Shown: positions 29,162 to 39,317, numbered from the stretch's first letter. The stretch is 64,000 nucleotides of DNA from Mucilaginibacter sp. UR6-1 (GCF_020880975.1 NZ_JAJIWP010000004.1:62001-126000), one strand, 5' to 3'. Numbers and translations: made by a program. The notes: generated by a model not told the origin, from the letters alone.

Positions 29162-29953
29162 TTAATTATTGTTTTTTTCTTTCAAAACATCATCAATGTA
29201 TGAAAATGTTGAAAGTACATCTGCCTGGCCCTTCTTTACAGCCACTGTATGCTCGTAATGTGCCGATGCTTTACCATCTACCGTTGATACCGTCCAGCCA
29301 TCATCCCAGAATTTAATACCGGCACGGCCGGCATTGATCATCGGTTCAATAGCGATCACCATTCCTTCTTCAAGCTTGATGCCTGAGCCACGTTTACCAT
29401 AGTTAGGCACTTCGGGTTTTTCGTGCAGCTCAAGGCCCACTCCATGCCCTACCAATTCCTTTACTACGCCAAACTTGTGCTTCTCGGCATGTTCCTGCAC
29501 GGCATAGGCTATATCACCTATACGCATACCGGTAACTGCTTTCTCAATACCCTTATCCAAACACTCACGTGTAACACGCATCAGTGTTTTGGTGGGTTCA
29601 TCAACCTCACCAATTGCAAAGGTAAAGGCCGAGTCGCCATAGTATTTGTTCAGGATCACACCACAATCAACCGATACCAGATCGCCTTCAACAAGCACAT
29701 GCTTACCCGGAAAGCCATGCACCACCTGATCATTCAGCGAGATACACAACGAATACGGAAAACCGTGAAAGTTAAGGAAGGCGGGGATACCGCCGTTATC
29801 ACGAATGTATGTTTCAGCAAGGTTGTTAAGCTCAAGCGTAGTTACTCCCGGGCCTATCACCTTTGCTACTTCAGCAAGGGTTTTAGATACCATCTGCGCA
29901 CTTGCGCGTATAAGCTCTATTTCCTCAGCAGACTTGTAATGGATCTTAGGCAT
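29162..29953 (-). CDS. map: Methionine aminopeptidase, type I
   Basis: The 263-residue protein has the pita-bread fold ligands in order: VHGFPGKHV (His), VSVDCGVIL and YYGDSAFTF (two Asp), VGHGVGLELHEKPEVPNYG (His), MVIAIEPM (Glu) and ASAHYEHTVAV (Glu). It removes the initiator Met. No N-terminal zinc finger is present, so it is class Ia. It starts 6 bases after secY. Confidence 0.95.
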   Translation of the reverse strand: MPKIHYKSAEEIELIRASAQMVSKTLAEVAKVIGPGVTTLELNNLAETYIRDNGGIPAFLNFHGFPYSLCISLNDQVVHGFPGKHVLVEGDLVSVDCGVILNKYYGDSAFTFAIGEVDEPTKTLMRVTRECLDKGIEKAVTGMRIGDIAYAVQEHAEKHKFGVVKELVGHGVGLELHEKPEVPNYGKRGSGIKLEEGMVIAIEPMINAGRAGIKFWDDGWTVSTVDGKASAHYEHTVAVKKGQADVLSTFSYIDDVLKEKNNN

Positions 29954-29959
29954 CAGTAA

Positions 29960-31303
29960 TTAAATAGCCGGAGGCACAGTGCCAGGTGCGGCAGGTACTG
30001 CCGAACGGCCCTTAATACGTCCTGTTTTCATCAGGCCATCGTAATGGCGCATTAGTAAATGGCTTTCTACTTGTTGCAGGGTATCCAATACAACACCTAC
30101 TAATATGATAAGCGATGTACCGCCAAAGAAACGCGCGAATAAGCTGTTTACACCTACGCTGCTTGCAAGCGCCGGTATAATGGCTATGATAGCCAGGAAT
30201 ACCGAACCCGGAAGCGTGATCTTTGAAATTACATCATCAATATAGTCGGCCGTGGTTTTGCCCGGTTTAACACCAGGTATAAAACCTCCGTTCTTCTTCA
30301 TATCATCCGCCATTTGGTTAGGATTAACCGTTATAGCTGTATAGAAGTAAGTGAACAGGATGATCAGTACCGCGAACAATATATTGTGCGACCATGAGTT
30401 GTAGTTGGCCAATGACATTAAAACGCCATTGGTTGCTGTGCTCGGAAAAAACTGCGGGATAGTAGCAGGTATAAACATCAGTGCCTGGGCAAAGATGATT
30501 GGCATAACACCGGCAGCATTTACCTTTAACGGTATATACTGACGTACGCCGCCATACTGTTTGTTACCCACAATACGTTTAGCGTATTGTACCGCAATTT
30601 TACGTGTACCCTGCACTATAAGGATAGTAAACATTACTACCAGTATCAGCGCAACTATCTCAATAATGAAGGTTACCAAACCACCTGCACCGGTAGTACG
30701 TGAGTTAAACTCTGTACCAAAAGCGCCAGGCAATTGGGCTATAATACCCACCATAATGATCAATGATATACCATTACCAATACCTTTATCGGTAATTTTT
30801 TCACCAAGCCACATTACAAACAAAGTACCAGCAGTAAGTACAAATACACTGATCAGCGTAAAGTAAGGCTCTTCTAAAAGCTTTGCTTCCTGGTTGATCT
30901 GTGATTTAACATAGCCGATAGCCTGTAAAGCGGTGATACCGATGGTTAGGTAACGGGTCCACTGGTTGATCTTGTTACGGCCGCTTTCACCTTCCTTTTG
31001 CATTTTTGCGAAGTACGGTACCGCTATACCCAACAATTGCACCACGATAGAGGCCGATATATACGGCATCACACCCAATGCAAAAATAGATGAGCGGGAG
31101 AACGAGCCTCCCGCAAACATATTCAATAAGCCTAACAAACCTTCTTTAGCGGTTTCGTTGCTGATAGCAGCCGCGTCAACCCCCGGAAGGATGATAAAAG
31201 AACCTACACGGTATATCAAAAGAAATAAGAGCGTGTTTATAATACGCACTCTTAGATCTTCAATTTTCCAGATATTGGAAAGTGTGGTGAATAATTTCTT
31301 CAT
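29960..31303 (-). CDS. secY: Protein translocase subunit SecY
   Basis: The 447-residue protein has ten membrane helices, with the plug region after the first (LPGVDAAAIS) and the NPNQMADDMKKNGGFIPGVKPG loop typical of bacterial SecY. It is the channel of the Sec pathway. It starts 6 bases after rplO, the usual position at the end of the spc ribosomal genes. Confidence 0.97.
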   Translation of the reverse strand: MKKLFTTLSNIWKIEDLRVRIINTLLFLLIYRVGSFIILPGVDAAAISNETAKEGLLGLLNMFAGGSFSRSSIFALGVMPYISASIVVQLLGIAVPYFAKMQKEGESGRNKINQWTRYLTIGITALQAIGYVKSQINQEAKLLEEPYFTLISVFVLTAGTLFVMWLGEKITDKGIGNGISLIIMVGIIAQLPGAFGTEFNSRTTGAGGLVTFIIEIVALILVVMFTILIVQGTRKIAVQYAKRIVGNKQYGGVRQYIPLKVNAAGVMPIIFAQALMFIPATIPQFFPSTATNGVLMSLANYNSWSHNILFAVLIILFTYFYTAITVNPNQMADDMKKNGGFIPGVKPGKTTADYIDDVISKITLPGSVFLAIIAIIPALASSVGVNSLFARFFGGTSLIILVGVVLDTLQQVESHLLMRHYDGLMKTGRIKGRSAVPAAPGTVPPAI

Positions 31304-31309
31304 TGAAAT

Positions 31310-31756
31310 TTACAACTTAACGATTGTACCGCCTGCTGCTTCGATAGCTTTTTGGGCAGAGGCAGAAAATGCATGCGCTTTAACTTCTACTTTGGCTTTA
31401 AGTTCGCCACGACCAAGAATTTTCACCAGGTCATTTTTTGAAACTAAACCATGCTCTTTCAAAGTATCAAAATCAATAGTTGAAATTGAATACTTTTCAG
31501 TTAAACCTTGCAATGCATCAAGGTTAATGCTCACATACTCTACACGGTTAGGGTTTTTAAAACCTACCTTAGGTACACGGCGTTGTAACGGCATCTGGCC
31601 ACCTTCAAAACCAACTTTAGTGCTGGTGCCTGAACGTGAACCGGCACCTTTGTGCCCGCGAGTTGAGGTACCACCACGGCCTGAACCAGTACCCCTGCCT
31701 ATTCTCTTTCTGCTTTTGGTAGAACCATCAGCAGGTTTAAGATTACTTAAATTCAT
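31310..31756 (-). CDS. rplO: 50S ribosomal protein L15
   Basis: The 148-residue protein starts MNLSNLKPADGSTKSRKRIG and has the GRGTGSGRGGTSTRGHKG Gly/Arg N-terminal extension that threads into 23S rRNA. It is a late-assembly large-subunit protein. It lies 4 bases after rpmD. Confidence 0.97.
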   Translation of the reverse strand: MNLSNLKPADGSTKSRKRIGRGTGSGRGGTSTRGHKGAGSRSGTSTKVGFEGGQMPLQRRVPKVGFKNPNRVEYVSINLDALQGLTEKYSISTIDFDTLKEHGLVSKNDLVKILGRGELKAKVEVKAHAFSASAQKAIEAAGGTIVKL

Positions 31757-31760
31757 GATA

Positions 31761-31940
31761 TTAAATGCTTTCTATTGCTACCAAATGATTAACTTTTCGA
31801 ACCATGCCGATGATAGCCGGAGTAGCTTCAACCTCAACGCTATGGTTAATTTTTTTCAAGCCCAATGCTTCAATGGTCCTTTTTTGGCGCTCACTTCTAT
31901 CGATCACGCTCTTAATCTGTGTAATTTTGATTTTTGCCAT
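31761..31940 (-). CDS. rpmD: 50S ribosomal protein L30
   Basis: The 59-residue gene starts MAKIKITQIKSVIDRSERQK and contains the ALGLKKINHSVEV core of L30. It fills the short gap between rpsE (5 bases upstream) and rplO (4 bases downstream), its usual place. Confidence 0.95.
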   Translation of the reverse strand: MAKIKITQIKSVIDRSERQKRTIEALGLKKINHSVEVEATPAIIGMVRKVNHLVAIESI

Positions 31941-31945
31941 GATGA

Positions 31946-32464
31946 TTATCCGTTAAATACTTTACCTAAATTAACACCACGGTGCTGAGCTACGGTATAA
32001 GCGTCGCGCAGTTGCGCTAATGCCGATACGGTTGCTTTAACCACGTTGTGCGGGTTTGATGAACCTTTTGATTTTGCCAATACGTTATGTACACCGGCGC
32101 TTTCCAATACTGCACGCATCGCACCACCGGCAATAACACCGGTACCGTTAGCAGCAGGTTTTATGAAAACAAAACCGCCAGAGAATTTACCTATTTGCTC
32201 ATGAGGTACAGTACCGTTGATGATAGGCACTTTTACCAGGTTCTTTTTAGCATCATCAATGCCTTTGGCAATAGCCTCGGTAACCTCTTTTGCTTTACCT
32301 AAGCCGTAACCTACAACACCGTTCTCATCGCCCACTACCACAATGGCACTGAAGCTGAAAGTACGGCCACCTTTGGTTACTTTGGCCACACGTTGTATGC
32401 TTACCAGGCGATCTTTTAATTCGATCTCGCTGGTTTTTACTCTTTTTATGTTGATTGTTGACAT
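31946..32464 (-). CDS. rpsE: 30S ribosomal protein S5
   Basis: The 172-residue protein has the double-stranded-RNA-binding domain ([21 protein letters not shown]) and the C-terminal domain ([21 protein letters not shown]). It works in decoding accuracy and mRNA unwinding at the entry tunnel. It lies 12 bases after rplR. Confidence 0.97.
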   Translation of the reverse strand: MSTINIKRVKTSEIELKDRLVSIQRVAKVTKGGRTFSFSAIVVVGDENGVVGYGLGKAKEVTEAIAKGIDDAKKNLVKVPIINGTVPHEQIGKFSGGFVFIKPAANGTGVIAGGAMRAVLESAGVHNVLAKSKGSSNPHNVVKATVSALAQLRDAYTVAQHRGVNLGKVFNG

Positions 32465-32476
32465 CTCTCGTTTGTA

Positions 32477-32827
32477 TTAAAAGTTTAAACCACCTTCACG
32501 TGCACCTTCAGCCAGTGATTTAACACGGCCATGGTACAAGTAACCATTTCTGTCAAACACTACATCTTTAATACCAGCGGCAACTGCTTTTTCGGCAACT
32601 AATTTACCTACAGCGGCTGATTGATCTGATTTTGTACCGTTAGCTGAAAAATCTTTTGATAAAGATGATGCTGATACAAGTGTTTTACCGGTTACATCGT
32701 CAATGATCTGAGCGTAAATACCTTTGTTGCTTCTGTACACTGACAAGCGCGGACGCGCTGAAGAACCTGAAATACGTTTTCTGATTCCTCTTTTTATTCT
32801 GTCTCTTCTTGATAATTTACCTGCCAT
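32477..32827 (-). CDS. rplR: 50S ribosomal protein L18
   Basis: The 116-residue protein starts [20 protein letters not shown] and ends [29 protein letters not shown], the conserved L18 C-terminus. It binds 5S rRNA with L5 and L25. It starts 5 bases after rplF. Confidence 0.97.
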   Translation of the reverse strand: MAGKLSRRDRIKRGIRKRISGSSARPRLSVYRSNKGIYAQIIDDVTGKTLVSASSLSKDFSANGTKSDQSAAVGKLVAEKAVAAGIKDVVFDRNGYLYHGRVKSLAEGAREGGLNF

Positions 32828-32832
32828 GACGA

Positions 32833-33390
32833 TTATTTTTTAGATGCTGATTTACCTGCTTTTCTGCGTAATACTTCGCCTACAAACTTGATACCTTTAC
32901 CTTTGTATGGTTCCGGTGCACGTAACGAACGTATTTTTGCTGCAACCTGGCCGATCAATTGTTTATCGATAGACTCAAGGATGATGGTAGGGTTTTTACC
33001 CTTTTCAGCGGTGGTTGTAACCTTAATTTCTTGTGGTAACTCAAAGATGTAGTGGTGAGAATAACCCAATACTAAATCTAAAGTATTACCTGTGTTGGTG
33101 GCACGGTAACCCACACCCACTAATTCCTGCTCAATTTTGTAACCAGTGGTTACACCAACAACCATGTTATTTAAAAGCGCGCGGTATAAACCGTGTAATG
33201 CTTTGTGACGTTTTTGGTCAGACGGGCGTTTAACCAGTAACTGTCCGTCTTCCTGCTCAACAGTGATATCTTTATCAACTGCCTGCTGCAATTCACCTTT
33301 AGGGCCTTTTACAGTAACAACGTTATCTGCCGATACGGTTACTGTTACGCCAGAGGCTAATGCTATAGGTGCTTTTCCTACTCTTGACAT
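32833..33390 (-). CDS. rplF: 50S ribosomal protein L6
   Basis: The 185-residue protein starts [15 protein letters not shown] and ends with [21 protein letters not shown], the L6 signature near the sarcin-ricin loop. An AGGAGG at 33401-33406 (minus strand), 10 bases before its ATG, is a strong ribosome binding site of a kind rare in this phylum. Confidence 0.97.
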   Translation of the reverse strand: MSRVGKAPIALASGVTVTVSADNVVTVKGPKGELQQAVDKDITVEQEDGQLLVKRPSDQKRHKALHGLYRALLNNMVVGVTTGYKIEQELVGVGYRATNTGNTLDLVLGYSHHYIFELPQEIKVTTTAEKGKNPTIILESIDKQLIGQVAAKIRSLRAPEPYKGKGIKFVGEVLRRKAGKSASKK

Positions 33391-33407
33391 TGCTTAATTT
33401 CCTCCTA

Positions 33408-33806
33408 TTAATAAACGTAGCATAAAACTTCGCCACCAACGTTGTGCTGACGGGCTTCCTTATCTGTCATCACACCTTTTGATGTTGACAGGATAGCGAT
33501 ACCTAAACCATTTAATACACGTGGCATACTTGATGTACCTGCGTATTTTCTCAAACCTGGTTTACTGATACGCTGAATGCTGCGGATAGCAGGGATTTTA
33601 GTGATCGGGTGGTATTTCAAAGCAACTTTGATAGTGCCCTGAGGACCAACTTCCTCAAACTTGTAATTAGCGATGTAACCTTTGTCGAAAAGCACTTTCG
33701 TGATTTCCTTTTTCAGATTTGATGCAGGAATTTCAACAACCCTATGGTTGGCTTTGATAGCATTCCTTACTCTTGTAAGATAATCTGCGATTGGATCTGT
33801 ATTCAT
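33408..33806 (-). CDS. rpsH: 30S ribosomal protein S8
   Basis: The 132-residue protein starts MNTDPIADYLTRVRNAIKA and ends with the TSKGVMTDKEARQHNVGGEVLCYVY segment conserved in S8. It binds helix 21 of 16S rRNA; in enterobacteria it also represses the spc operon by binding its own mRNA. A long palindromic spacer separates it from rpsN upstream. Confidence 0.97.
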   Translation of the reverse strand: MNTDPIADYLTRVRNAIKANHRVVEIPASNLKKEITKVLFDKGYIANYKFEEVGPQGTIKVALKYHPITKIPAIRSIQRISKPGLRKYAGTSSMPRVLNGLGIAILSTSKGVMTDKEARQHNVGGEVLCYVY

Positions 33807-33834
33807 TTTTGTTTGTTATGATGGTGGTTTCCTT

Positions 33835-33958
33835 CAGCCACCGTGGCTGGCGACCTTCCATCGGTTAGTCTTTATTTCGGATATCGAATGTTCAATATCG
33901 AATTTTTCTTATCACATAAAATATCGAATTCCGAAATTGAACTTTCGAAATTCGATAT
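33835..33958 (-). repeat. Palindromic spacer between rpsN and rpsH
   Basis: A tight hairpin CAGCCAC-C-GTGGCTG lies at 33835-33849. Beyond it ATATCGAAT (33881-33889) pairs with ATTCGATAT (33950-33958), and GTTCAAT (33890-33896) with ATTGAAC (33936-33942), leaving a 7-base bulge. ATATCGAAT also recurs directly at 33895 and 33921. Confidence 0.7.
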
Positions 33959-33968
33959 TCCTAATTTC

Positions 33969-34238
33969 TTACCAGCTTGCTTTTTTAACACCCGGTATCT
34001 GGCCTGCTAATGCCATTTCACGGAATGTTACACGTGAAATGCCGAACTGGCGCATATAACCACGAGGGCGGCCGGTTAGCTTGCAACGGTTGTGCAGTTT
34101 TACCGGTGATGATGCTTTAGGTAATTTATCTAAAGCGGTCCAATCACCTGCTTCTTTCAAAGCAGCCCTTTTTTCAGCGTATTTAGCTACTAATTTAGCA
34201 CGTTTAACTTCACGCGCTTTTACACCTTCTTTAGCCAT
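33969..34238 (-). CDS. rpsN: 30S ribosomal protein S14
   Basis: I use ATG 34238 ([15 protein letters not shown]), giving 89 residues; an upstream in-frame start at 34265 would only add sequence inside rplE. It is the zinc-free form, ending [20 protein letters not shown] and then the conserved KASW. Its start overlaps the rplE stop by 8 bases, so the two are likely translationally coupled. Confidence 0.95.
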   Translation of the reverse strand: MAKEGVKAREVKRAKLVAKYAEKRAALKEAGDWTALDKLPKASSPVKLHNRCKLTGRPRGYMRQFGISRVTFREMALAGQIPGVKKASW

Positions 34239-34791
34239 TATTTTGATTTTTAAATGGTAATCCAAATTGTTTCAGCAACTCCAGCGCTTCAACATCGTTG
34301 GTAGCTGAGGTTACAAAGGTAATATCCATACCTTGGATTTTATTGATTTTGTCAATATTGATCTCAGGGAAGATAATTTGCTCGGTAATACCTAAAGTGT
34401 AGTTGCCTTTACCGTCAAAACCTTTATCGTTGATGCCTTTGAAATCGCGGATACGCGGTAAAGCAACGGCAATTAAACGATCCAGAAACTCGTACATGGT
34501 GTTATCACGTAAAGTTACACGTACACCTACCGGCATACCTTTACGTAATTTAAAGTTCGAGATATCCTTTTTTGATTTTGAAGATACTGCCTGCTGGCCG
34601 GTAATGGTAGTTAACTCAGTGATGGTGTTCTCGATAAGTTTTTTATCGGTTGTAGCACCACCAACACCCTGGTTAATAGCAATTTTTTGCAGCTTAGGAA
34701 CCTGCATAACGCTTTTGTACTGAAATTTATCTTTCAGCGCGGTACGGATCTCCTCTTTATATTTTGATTTTAATCTCGGTGTGTAAGTCAT
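34231..34791 (-). CDS. rplE: 50S ribosomal protein L5
   Basis: The 186-residue protein has L5 motifs ([39 protein letters not shown]) and binds 5S rRNA and the P-site tRNA. Its ATG overlaps the rplX stop (TAATG). A GGAGG-containing stretch 9 bases before the ATG (34801-34806, minus strand) is a strong Shine-Dalgarno site. Confidence 0.97.
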   Translation of the reverse strand: MTYTPRLKSKYKEEIRTALKDKFQYKSVMQVPKLQKIAINQGVGGATTDKKLIENTITELTTITGQQAVSSKSKKDISNFKLRKGMPVGVRVTLRDNTMYEFLDRLIAVALPRIRDFKGINDKGFDGKGNYTLGITEQIIFPEINIDKINKIQGMDITFVTSATNDVEALELLKQFGLPFKNQNNG

Positions 34792-35138
34792 TACTTAATT
34801 TCCTCCCCTGATTTTTTTGCTACCCTAACCAGTTTGCCTGCGTCATTAAGCTTACGGCCTACGCGGGTGGTGTTGCCTGTTTTAGGGTCAACCAGCGCCA
34901 GGTTTGAGATATGAATTGCAGCTTCTTGTTTAACGATACCGCCGTTTGGATTAGCAGCATTAGGTTTTGTGTGTTTTGACACCATGTTGGCACCTTCAAC
35001 CACAGCCCTGTTTTTTGCTGTAATCACTTCAACGATTTTACCTTGTGATCCTTTTGAATCACCGGCTATAACCTTTACCAGGTCGCCCTTGCGGAGCTTT
35101 ATTTTGCCGGTTTGTGCTTTTACTTTATTATATGCCAT
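34791..35138 (-). CDS. rplX: 50S ribosomal protein L24
   Basis: The 115-residue protein contains the KOW motif ([21 protein letters not shown]) and initiates large-subunit assembly. GGAGG at 35148-35152 (minus strand), 9 bases before the start, lies inside the end of rplN. It begins one base after rplN. Confidence 0.97.
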   Translation of the reverse strand: MAYNKVKAQTGKIKLRKGDLVKVIAGDSKGSQGKIVEVITAKNRAVVEGANMVSKHTKPNAANPNGGIVKQEAAIHISNLALVDPKTGNTTRVGRKLNDAGKLVRVAKKSGEEIK

Positions 35139-35139
35139 G

Positions 35140-35508
35140 TTACAATACCTCCGGTGCTAATGATACAATTTTCATAAATTGTTTCTCACGCAGTTCTCTT
35201 GCAACCGGGCCAAAGATACGGGTACCTCTTGGCTCGTCCTGGTTATTTAACAAAACAGCTGCGTTATCGTCGAAACGGATATATGAACCATCTTTACGAC
35301 GGATCTCTTTTTTAGTTCTTACTACTACGGCTTTTGATACGGTGCCTTTTTTTACGTTTCCTGACGGAATTGCGCTTTTAACGGTAACAACGATCTTGTC
35401 ACCAATTGAGGCATATCTTTTACCGGTACCACCTAATACGCGGATCACTAAAACTTCTTTAGCGCCGCTATTATCGGCTACGTTTAATCTTGATTCCTGT
35501 TGTACCAT
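35140..35508 (-). CDS. rplN: 50S ribosomal protein L14
   Basis: The 122-residue protein starts [20 protein letters not shown] and ends PEVL, both conserved. It forms bridge B8 with the small subunit. It is one base from rpsQ and one from rplX. Confidence 0.97.
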   Translation of the reverse strand: MVQQESRLNVADNSGAKEVLVIRVLGGTGKRYASIGDKIVVTVKSAIPSGNVKKGTVSKAVVVRTKKEIRRKDGSYIRFDDNAAVLLNNQDEPRGTRIFGPVARELREKQFMKIVSLAPEVL

Positions 35509-35509
35509 G

Positions 35510-35764
35510 TTATTTAGCCCTTTCTAAAATTTCAACTAATCTCCAGTTCTTATTTTTGCTCAGGGGGCGGGTTTCCATAATTAATACGGTATCGCCAATA
35601 CCACAGGTATTCGTTTCATCATGAGCCATAAACTTGGTAGTTTTTTTTACGAACTTACCATAGATTGGGTGCTTTACTTTACGCTCCACGGCAACTACAA
35701 TAGATTTCTCCATTTTATTGCTAACTACCAAACCGGTACGTGTTTTTCTTAAATTTCTTTCCAT
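35510..35764 (-). CDS. rpsQ: 30S ribosomal protein S17
   Basis: The 84-residue OB-fold protein starts [20 protein letters not shown] and binds the 5' domain of 16S r[21 protein letters not shown] is the conserved S17 signature. It follows rpmC after 19 bases. Confidence 0.97.
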   Translation of the reverse strand: MERNLRKTRTGLVVSNKMEKSIVVAVERKVKHPIYGKFVKKTTKFMAHDETNTCGIGDTVLIMETRPLSKNKNWRLVEILERAK

Positions 35765-35783
35765 TTTTTCCCGACGTTAAAAA

Positions 35784-35996
35784 TTAATTCGTTTCAGAAG
35801 CTGACGCCGCTGCTTTACGTTTTGTTAATTCGGTATTCAAACGAGCGATGTCCTTACGTACCTTTGTTATACGGCTTGGATTTTCAATAGCCGATACCGC
35901 GTGCGCAAATTTCAGTTTGGTAAGGTTGTTTTTTTCCTCACCGATCTTCGCAACCAAATCCTCGGTCGAAAGCTCTAAAATTTCTGAGTTCTTCAT
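35784..35996 (-). CDS. rpmC: 50S ribosomal protein L29
   Basis: I use ATG 35996 (MKNSEILELSTEDL), giving 70 residues; a longer frame to 36050 runs into the palindromic spacer and does not look like protein. The helical-hairpin protein sits at the peptide exit near the signal-recognition-particle site. A 130-base spacer with two inverted repeats separates it from rplP. Confidence 0.93.
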   Translation of the reverse strand: MKNSEILELSTEDLVAKIGEEKNNLTKLKFAHAVSAIENPSRITKVRKDIARLNTELTKRKAAASASETN

Positions 35997-36015
35997 TTTA
36001 TAATTTGTTGTATGC

Positions 36016-36117
36016 TGTAAGTTGTGAGTTGCAAGCAGTATGTAACTCACAACTTTTCAACTTACAATGTTTATCCCACACTACAGGTATTCAATTAATG
36101 TTGTTTACCACCTGTAG
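36016..36117 (-). repeat. Palindromic spacer between rplP and rpmC
   Basis: AAGTTGTGAGTT (36019-36030) pairs perfectly with AACTCACAACTT (36044-36055). The overlapping TGTAAGTTG (36016-36024) has a second partner CAACTTACA at 36058-36066, giving alternative folds. A separate stem CTACAGGT (36081-36088)/ACCTGTAG (36110-36117) follows. Confidence 0.75.
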
Positions 36118-36126
36118 CTACCACGT

Positions 36127-36549
36127 TTATGCTTCGGCGTAATCTCTACGCACTATGAATTTTGTTTGTACAGGTAATTTCTGTGCTGCAAGGCGTAATG
36201 CTTCTTTAGCAATTTCTAAAGGCACACCTTCTGCTTCAAAGATGATCCTGCCGGGGCGTACTACCGCTACCCAGTATTCAGGGGCACCTTTACCTTTACC
36301 CATACGTACCTCTGCAGGCTTTTTAGTTACAGGCTTGTCAGGGAAAATCCTGATCCATACCTGGCCTTCACGTTTCATGAAACGTGTTACAGCGATACGG
36401 GCTGCCTCGATCTGGCGGCTGGTAATCCAGGCCGGCTCGAGTGATTTTATACCGAAAGATCCGAATGAAAGCTCAGCACCACGGGTGGCTAAACCTTTCA
36501 TCCTGCCTTTTTGCATCTTTCTGAACTTCGTTCTTTTTGGCTGTAGCAT
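36127..36549 (-). CDS. rplP: 50S ribosomal protein L16
   Basis: The 140-residue protein starts [19 protein letters not shown] and holds the [20 protein letters not shown] region near the A site, including the Arg that is hydroxylated in E. coli by YcfD. It lies 50 bases after rpsC. Confidence 0.97.
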   Translation of the reverse strand: MLQPKRTKFRKMQKGRMKGLATRGAELSFGSFGIKSLEPAWITSRQIEAARIAVTRFMKREGQVWIRIFPDKPVTKKPAEVRMGKGKGAPEYWVAVVRPGRIIFEAEGVPLEIAKEALRLAAQKLPVQTKFIVRRDYAEA

Positions 36550-36599
36550 TTTTTTAAGCTTTTATATCTAAACGATGTCTGTCTCGACTTTGTTAATAA

Positions 36600-37484
36600 T
36601 TATCTTCTACCTTGACCTTGTCCGCCCGGGCGATTGCCGCCACCACGGTTGTTGCCGCCCTGGCCGCCACGGTTGTTACCACCCTGGCCACCGCGGTTGT
36701 TACCGCCACGGTTATTACCGCCACCACGATTGTCACGACGTTCGCCACCGCGCTCGCCGCCTCTCTGGTTACGGTCACCAAATTGTGAACCACCTTCCGG
36801 ACGTCCGCCTTTACCGCTTGGGCCGCTGTTGCTGCCAATGTTTGGAGAAAGATCGCGTTTTCCGTAAACTTCGCCTTTGCAGATCCAAACTTTAACACCT
36901 ATTTTACCATAAGTAGTTAAAGCTTCGCCTAAAGCGTAGTCAATATCAGCACGGAAAGTGTGCAGAGGAATTCTTCCTTCTTTGTATTGTTCAGAACGAG
37001 CCATCTCAGCACCGCCTAAACGGCCTGAAGTCATTACCTTGATACCTTCGGCACCCATTCTCATGGTTGACGCGATGGTGGTTTTCATGGCACGACGGAA
37101 AGATATACGTGCTTCTAATTGTTTTGCTATGCCTTCAGCTACTAATTGCGCGTCAAGCTCAGGACGTTTGATCTCGAAGATGTTGATCTGAACTTCCTTT
37201 TTGGTAAGTTTTTTCAACTCTTCTTTGATTTTATCAACTTCCTGGCCACCTTTACCGATAACGATACCCGGACGGGCAGTGTGTATAGTAACGGTGATGC
37301 GTTTTAAAGTACGTTCAATAACTACTTTTGATACGCCACCTTTGTTGATACGTGCTGAAAGATATTTGCGGATTTTTTCGTCCTCAACTAATTTGTCGGA
37401 GTAGTTGTTGCCACCGAACCAGTTAGAATCCCAGCCTCTGATGATTCCTAATCTGTTACCTATTGGATGTGCTTTCTGTCCCAT
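36600..37484 (-). CDS. rpsC: 30S ribosomal protein S3 with an RGG-repeat tail
   Basis: Residues 1 to about 210 are ordinary S3: N-terminal [20 protein letters not shown], the KH domain [21 protein letters not shown] segment, and the C-terminal domain ending [13 protein letters not shown]. About 80 further residues (roughly 213-294) are almost only Gly, Asn, Arg and Gln, with seven RGG triplets in units such as GGNNRGGQ. S3 forms the mRNA entry site, so this tail would project from the solvent side near incoming mRNA. The total of 294 residues compares with 233 in E. coli. The frame is closed by a normal TAA. Confidence 0.95.
   Translation of the reverse strand: MGQKAHPIGNRLGIIRGWDSNWFGGNNYSDKLVEDEKIRKYLSARINKGGVSKVVIERTLKRITVTIHTARPGIVIGKGGQEVDKIKEELKKLTKKEVQINIFEIKRPELDAQLVAEGIAKQLEARISFRRAMKTTIASTMRMGAEGIKVMTSGRLGGAEMARSEQYKEGRIPLHTFRADIDYALGEALTTYGKIGVKVWICKGEVYGKRDLSPNIGSNSGPSGKGGRPEGGSQFGDRNQRGGERGGERRDNRGGGNNRGGNNRGGQGGNNRGGQGGNNRGGGNRPGGQGQGRR
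36603..36770 (-). repeat. Degenerate short tandem repeats in the rpsC tail
   Basis: The DNA coding for the Gly/Asn/Arg tail repeats units of 15-24 bases, such as blocks encoding GGNNRGGQ. The copies are not identical at third positions. Confidence 0.75.
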
Positions 37485-37490
37485 TTCAAA

Positions 37491-37919
37491 TTAATTGTTT
37501 TCGTTTTTACTATCCACAATAAGGGTTACGTGGTTTGAGCGCTTGCGGATGCGGTAACCTCTACCTTGCGGTGCAGGGCGCAATCTTTTAAGCTGGCGGC
37601 CGCCACCTACTGAGATCTCTTTAACGAACAAGCCGGCTTCTTCAGCCTTTTTGCCTTCGTTTTTAGCTTCCCAGTTGGTAATTGCTGATACCAGTAATTT
37701 CTCAACACGAATAGCCGCTTCTTTATTAGTGAACTTTAAGATGTTTAAAGCCTCGAATACGTTTTTTCCGCGTACTAAGTCAACTACCAAACGCATTTTG
37801 CGTGGTGAGGTAGGGCAGTCTTGTAACTTAGCAACAGAAGCACCTCCTTGTTGAGCTTTCGCAGCTTCTTTTTGTTGCCTGATCAGTACAGACTTTTTAA
37901 TTTTTGTTGTTGCTTCCAT
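37491..37919 (-). CDS. rplV: 50S ribosomal protein L22
   Basis: The 142-residue protein carries the L22 core ([20 protein letters not shown]) and the C-terminal hairpin tip ([21 protein letters not shown]) that lines the exit tunnel. An extra roughly 30-residue N-terminus rich in Lys, Gln and Ala precedes the core. It lies 6 bases from each neighbour. Confidence 0.96.
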   Translation of the reverse strand: MEATTKIKKSVLIRQQKEAAKAQQGGASVAKLQDCPTSPRKMRLVVDLVRGKNVFEALNILKFTNKEAAIRVEKLLVSAITNWEAKNEGKKAEEAGLFVKEISVGGGRQLKRLRPAPQGRGYRIRKRSNHVTLIVDSKNENN

Positions 37920-37925
37920 TGCCTG

Positions 37926-38192
37926 TTATTTTTTCTTTTCTGCGTGACCGCGGAATGTACGGGTTGGGGCAAACTCTCCCAGCTTGTGACCAACCATGTT
38001 TTCTGTTACGTACACCGGTATAAACTTGTTGCCGTTGTGTACTGCGAATGTGTGACCAACGAAATCAGGAGAGATCATGGAACGGCGTGACCATGTTTTA
38101 ACCACTGATTTTTTATTTGATTCATTCAGGACAAGAACTTTTCTTTCCAGGTTAAAATCAATATAAGGTCCTTTTTTAATTGAACGTGCCAT
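37926..38192 (-). CDS. rpsS: 30S ribosomal protein S19
   Basis: The 88-residue protein starts [19 protein letters not shown] and contains [22 protein letters not shown], the S19 signature. It binds the 30S head with S13. Its ATG overlaps the rplB stop by one base. Confidence 0.97.
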   Translation of the reverse strand: MARSIKKGPYIDFNLERKVLVLNESNKKSVVKTWSRRSMISPDFVGHTFAVHNGNKFIPVYVTENMVGHKLGEFAPTRTFRGHAEKKK

Positions 38193-39016
38193 TATTTCTT
38201 CCTTCTTTCAATGATGTAGCGATCCGATGTTTTCTTTTTGTCGCGGGTTTTGTAGCCTTTAGCTAACAAACCTTTGCGTGAACGTGGGTGACCACCTGAT
38301 GAACGGCCTTCACCACCACCCATAGGGTGATCGACAGGGTTCATGGCAACACCACGGACGCGTGGCCTGCGACCTAACCAGCGCTTGCGGCCGGCTTTAC
38401 CTAACACTTCATTTGCCTTTTCAGAGTTTGAAACGGTACCGATAGTGGCTAAGCAGGTTGACAGGATCATACGGGTTTCGCCTGAAGGTAATTTAATGAT
38501 AGCATATTTACCATCACGTGCTGAAAGCTGGGCATATGTACCTGCTGAACGGGCAATGGTACCACCCTGGCCCGGGTTAAGTTCAATGTTGTGAATGATT
38601 GAACCCAGCGGGATGCTTTTTAATGGTAATGTGTTACCAACTTCAGGAGCTACGCTCTCGCCTGAAAGTACAGTTAAACCAACTGTTAAGCCTTCCGGCG
38701 CAATGATGTATCTCTTTTCACCGTCAGCGTATACTAATAAAGCGATACGTGCTGAACGGTTTGGATCGTACTCAATAGTCGCAACCTTTGCGGGGATGTC
38801 AAATTTGTTACGTTTAAAGTCGATCAATCGGTATGATTTCTTATGTCCCCCACCGATATAACGCATGGTCATTTTACCGGAACTGTTACGTCCACCTGAT
38901 TTCTTGTGCGATACAACCAGTGACTTTTCAGGCACATTGGTAGTAACGTCCGAGTAATCAGCACCTACTCTGAAGCGGGTACCCGGAGTAACCGGTTTAA
39001 ATCTTTTTACTGCCAT
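38192..39016 (-). CDS. rplB: 50S ribosomal protein L2
   Basis: The 274-residue protein has the L2 C-terminal motif with the functionally important His near the peptidyl transferase centre ([20 protein letters not shown]). It is needed for subunit joining. Length and ends are normal. Confidence 0.98.
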   Translation of the reverse strand: MAVKRFKPVTPGTRFRVGADYSDVTTNVPEKSLVVSHKKSGGRNSSGKMTMRYIGGGHKKSYRLIDFKRNKFDIPAKVATIEYDPNRSARIALLVYADGEKRYIIAPEGLTVGLTVLSGESVAPEVGNTLPLKSIPLGSIIHNIELNPGQGGTIARSAGTYAQLSARDGKYAIIKLPSGETRMILSTCLATIGTVSNSEKANEVLGKAGRKRWLGRRPRVRGVAMNPVDHPMGGGEGRSSGGHPRSRKGLLAKGYKTRDKKKTSDRYIIERRKK

Positions 39017-39024
39017 CTCTGTTT

Positions 39025-39315
39025 TTATATTGTGCTATAAAAATCTATTACTTCGCCGTCTTTCAACGTAATAACCGCTTTTTTGTAAGTAGCTGAGCGG
39101 CCTTGAACGGCACCAGCCTTAGTGTTGCGGGTTTTCAGTTTTCCAACGTATTTCATGGTGTTTACCGCAGTTACGGTAACGCCATACATTTGCTCAATTG
39201 CTGCCTTGATCTGAATCTTATTAGCTCTGTGATCAACTTTGAAAGCATAACGGTTAAGCTTCTCAGTTAATTGAGCTACTTTTTCAGTAAGTAAGGGTTT
39301 CTTTAAAATTTCCAT
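39025..39315 (-). CDS. rplW: 50S ribosomal protein L23
   Basis: The 96-residue protein ([40 protein letters not shown]) forms the docking site for trigger factor and SRP at the exit tunnel. It lies 2 bases after rplD. Confidence 0.97.
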   Translation of the reverse strand: MEILKKPLLTEKVAQLTEKLNRYAFKVDHRANKIQIKAAIEQMYGVTVTAVNTMKYVGKLKTRNTKAGAVQGRSATYKKAVITLKDGEVIDFYSTI

Positions 39316-39317
39316 AA

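Noticed and set aside
30966..31988. 340-residue plus-strand frame across secY, rplO and rpmD
   Set aside because: It is a shadow of three well-supported ribosomal and secretion genes on the other strand.
36001..36050. N-terminal extension of L29
   Set aside because: It is the palindromic spacer translated by chance; the conserved L29 sequence begins at 35996.
36603..36770. Possible CRISPR-like array of short repeats
   Set aside because: The repeats are in frame within rpsC, 15-24 bases, with no unique spacers. They code for the Gly/Asn/Arg tail.
36575..36895. Cys/His/Gly-rich reading frame on the plus strand
   Set aside because: It is the antisense of the rpsC RGG-repeat tail. The repeats force the odd composition, and no start context or conservation supports it.
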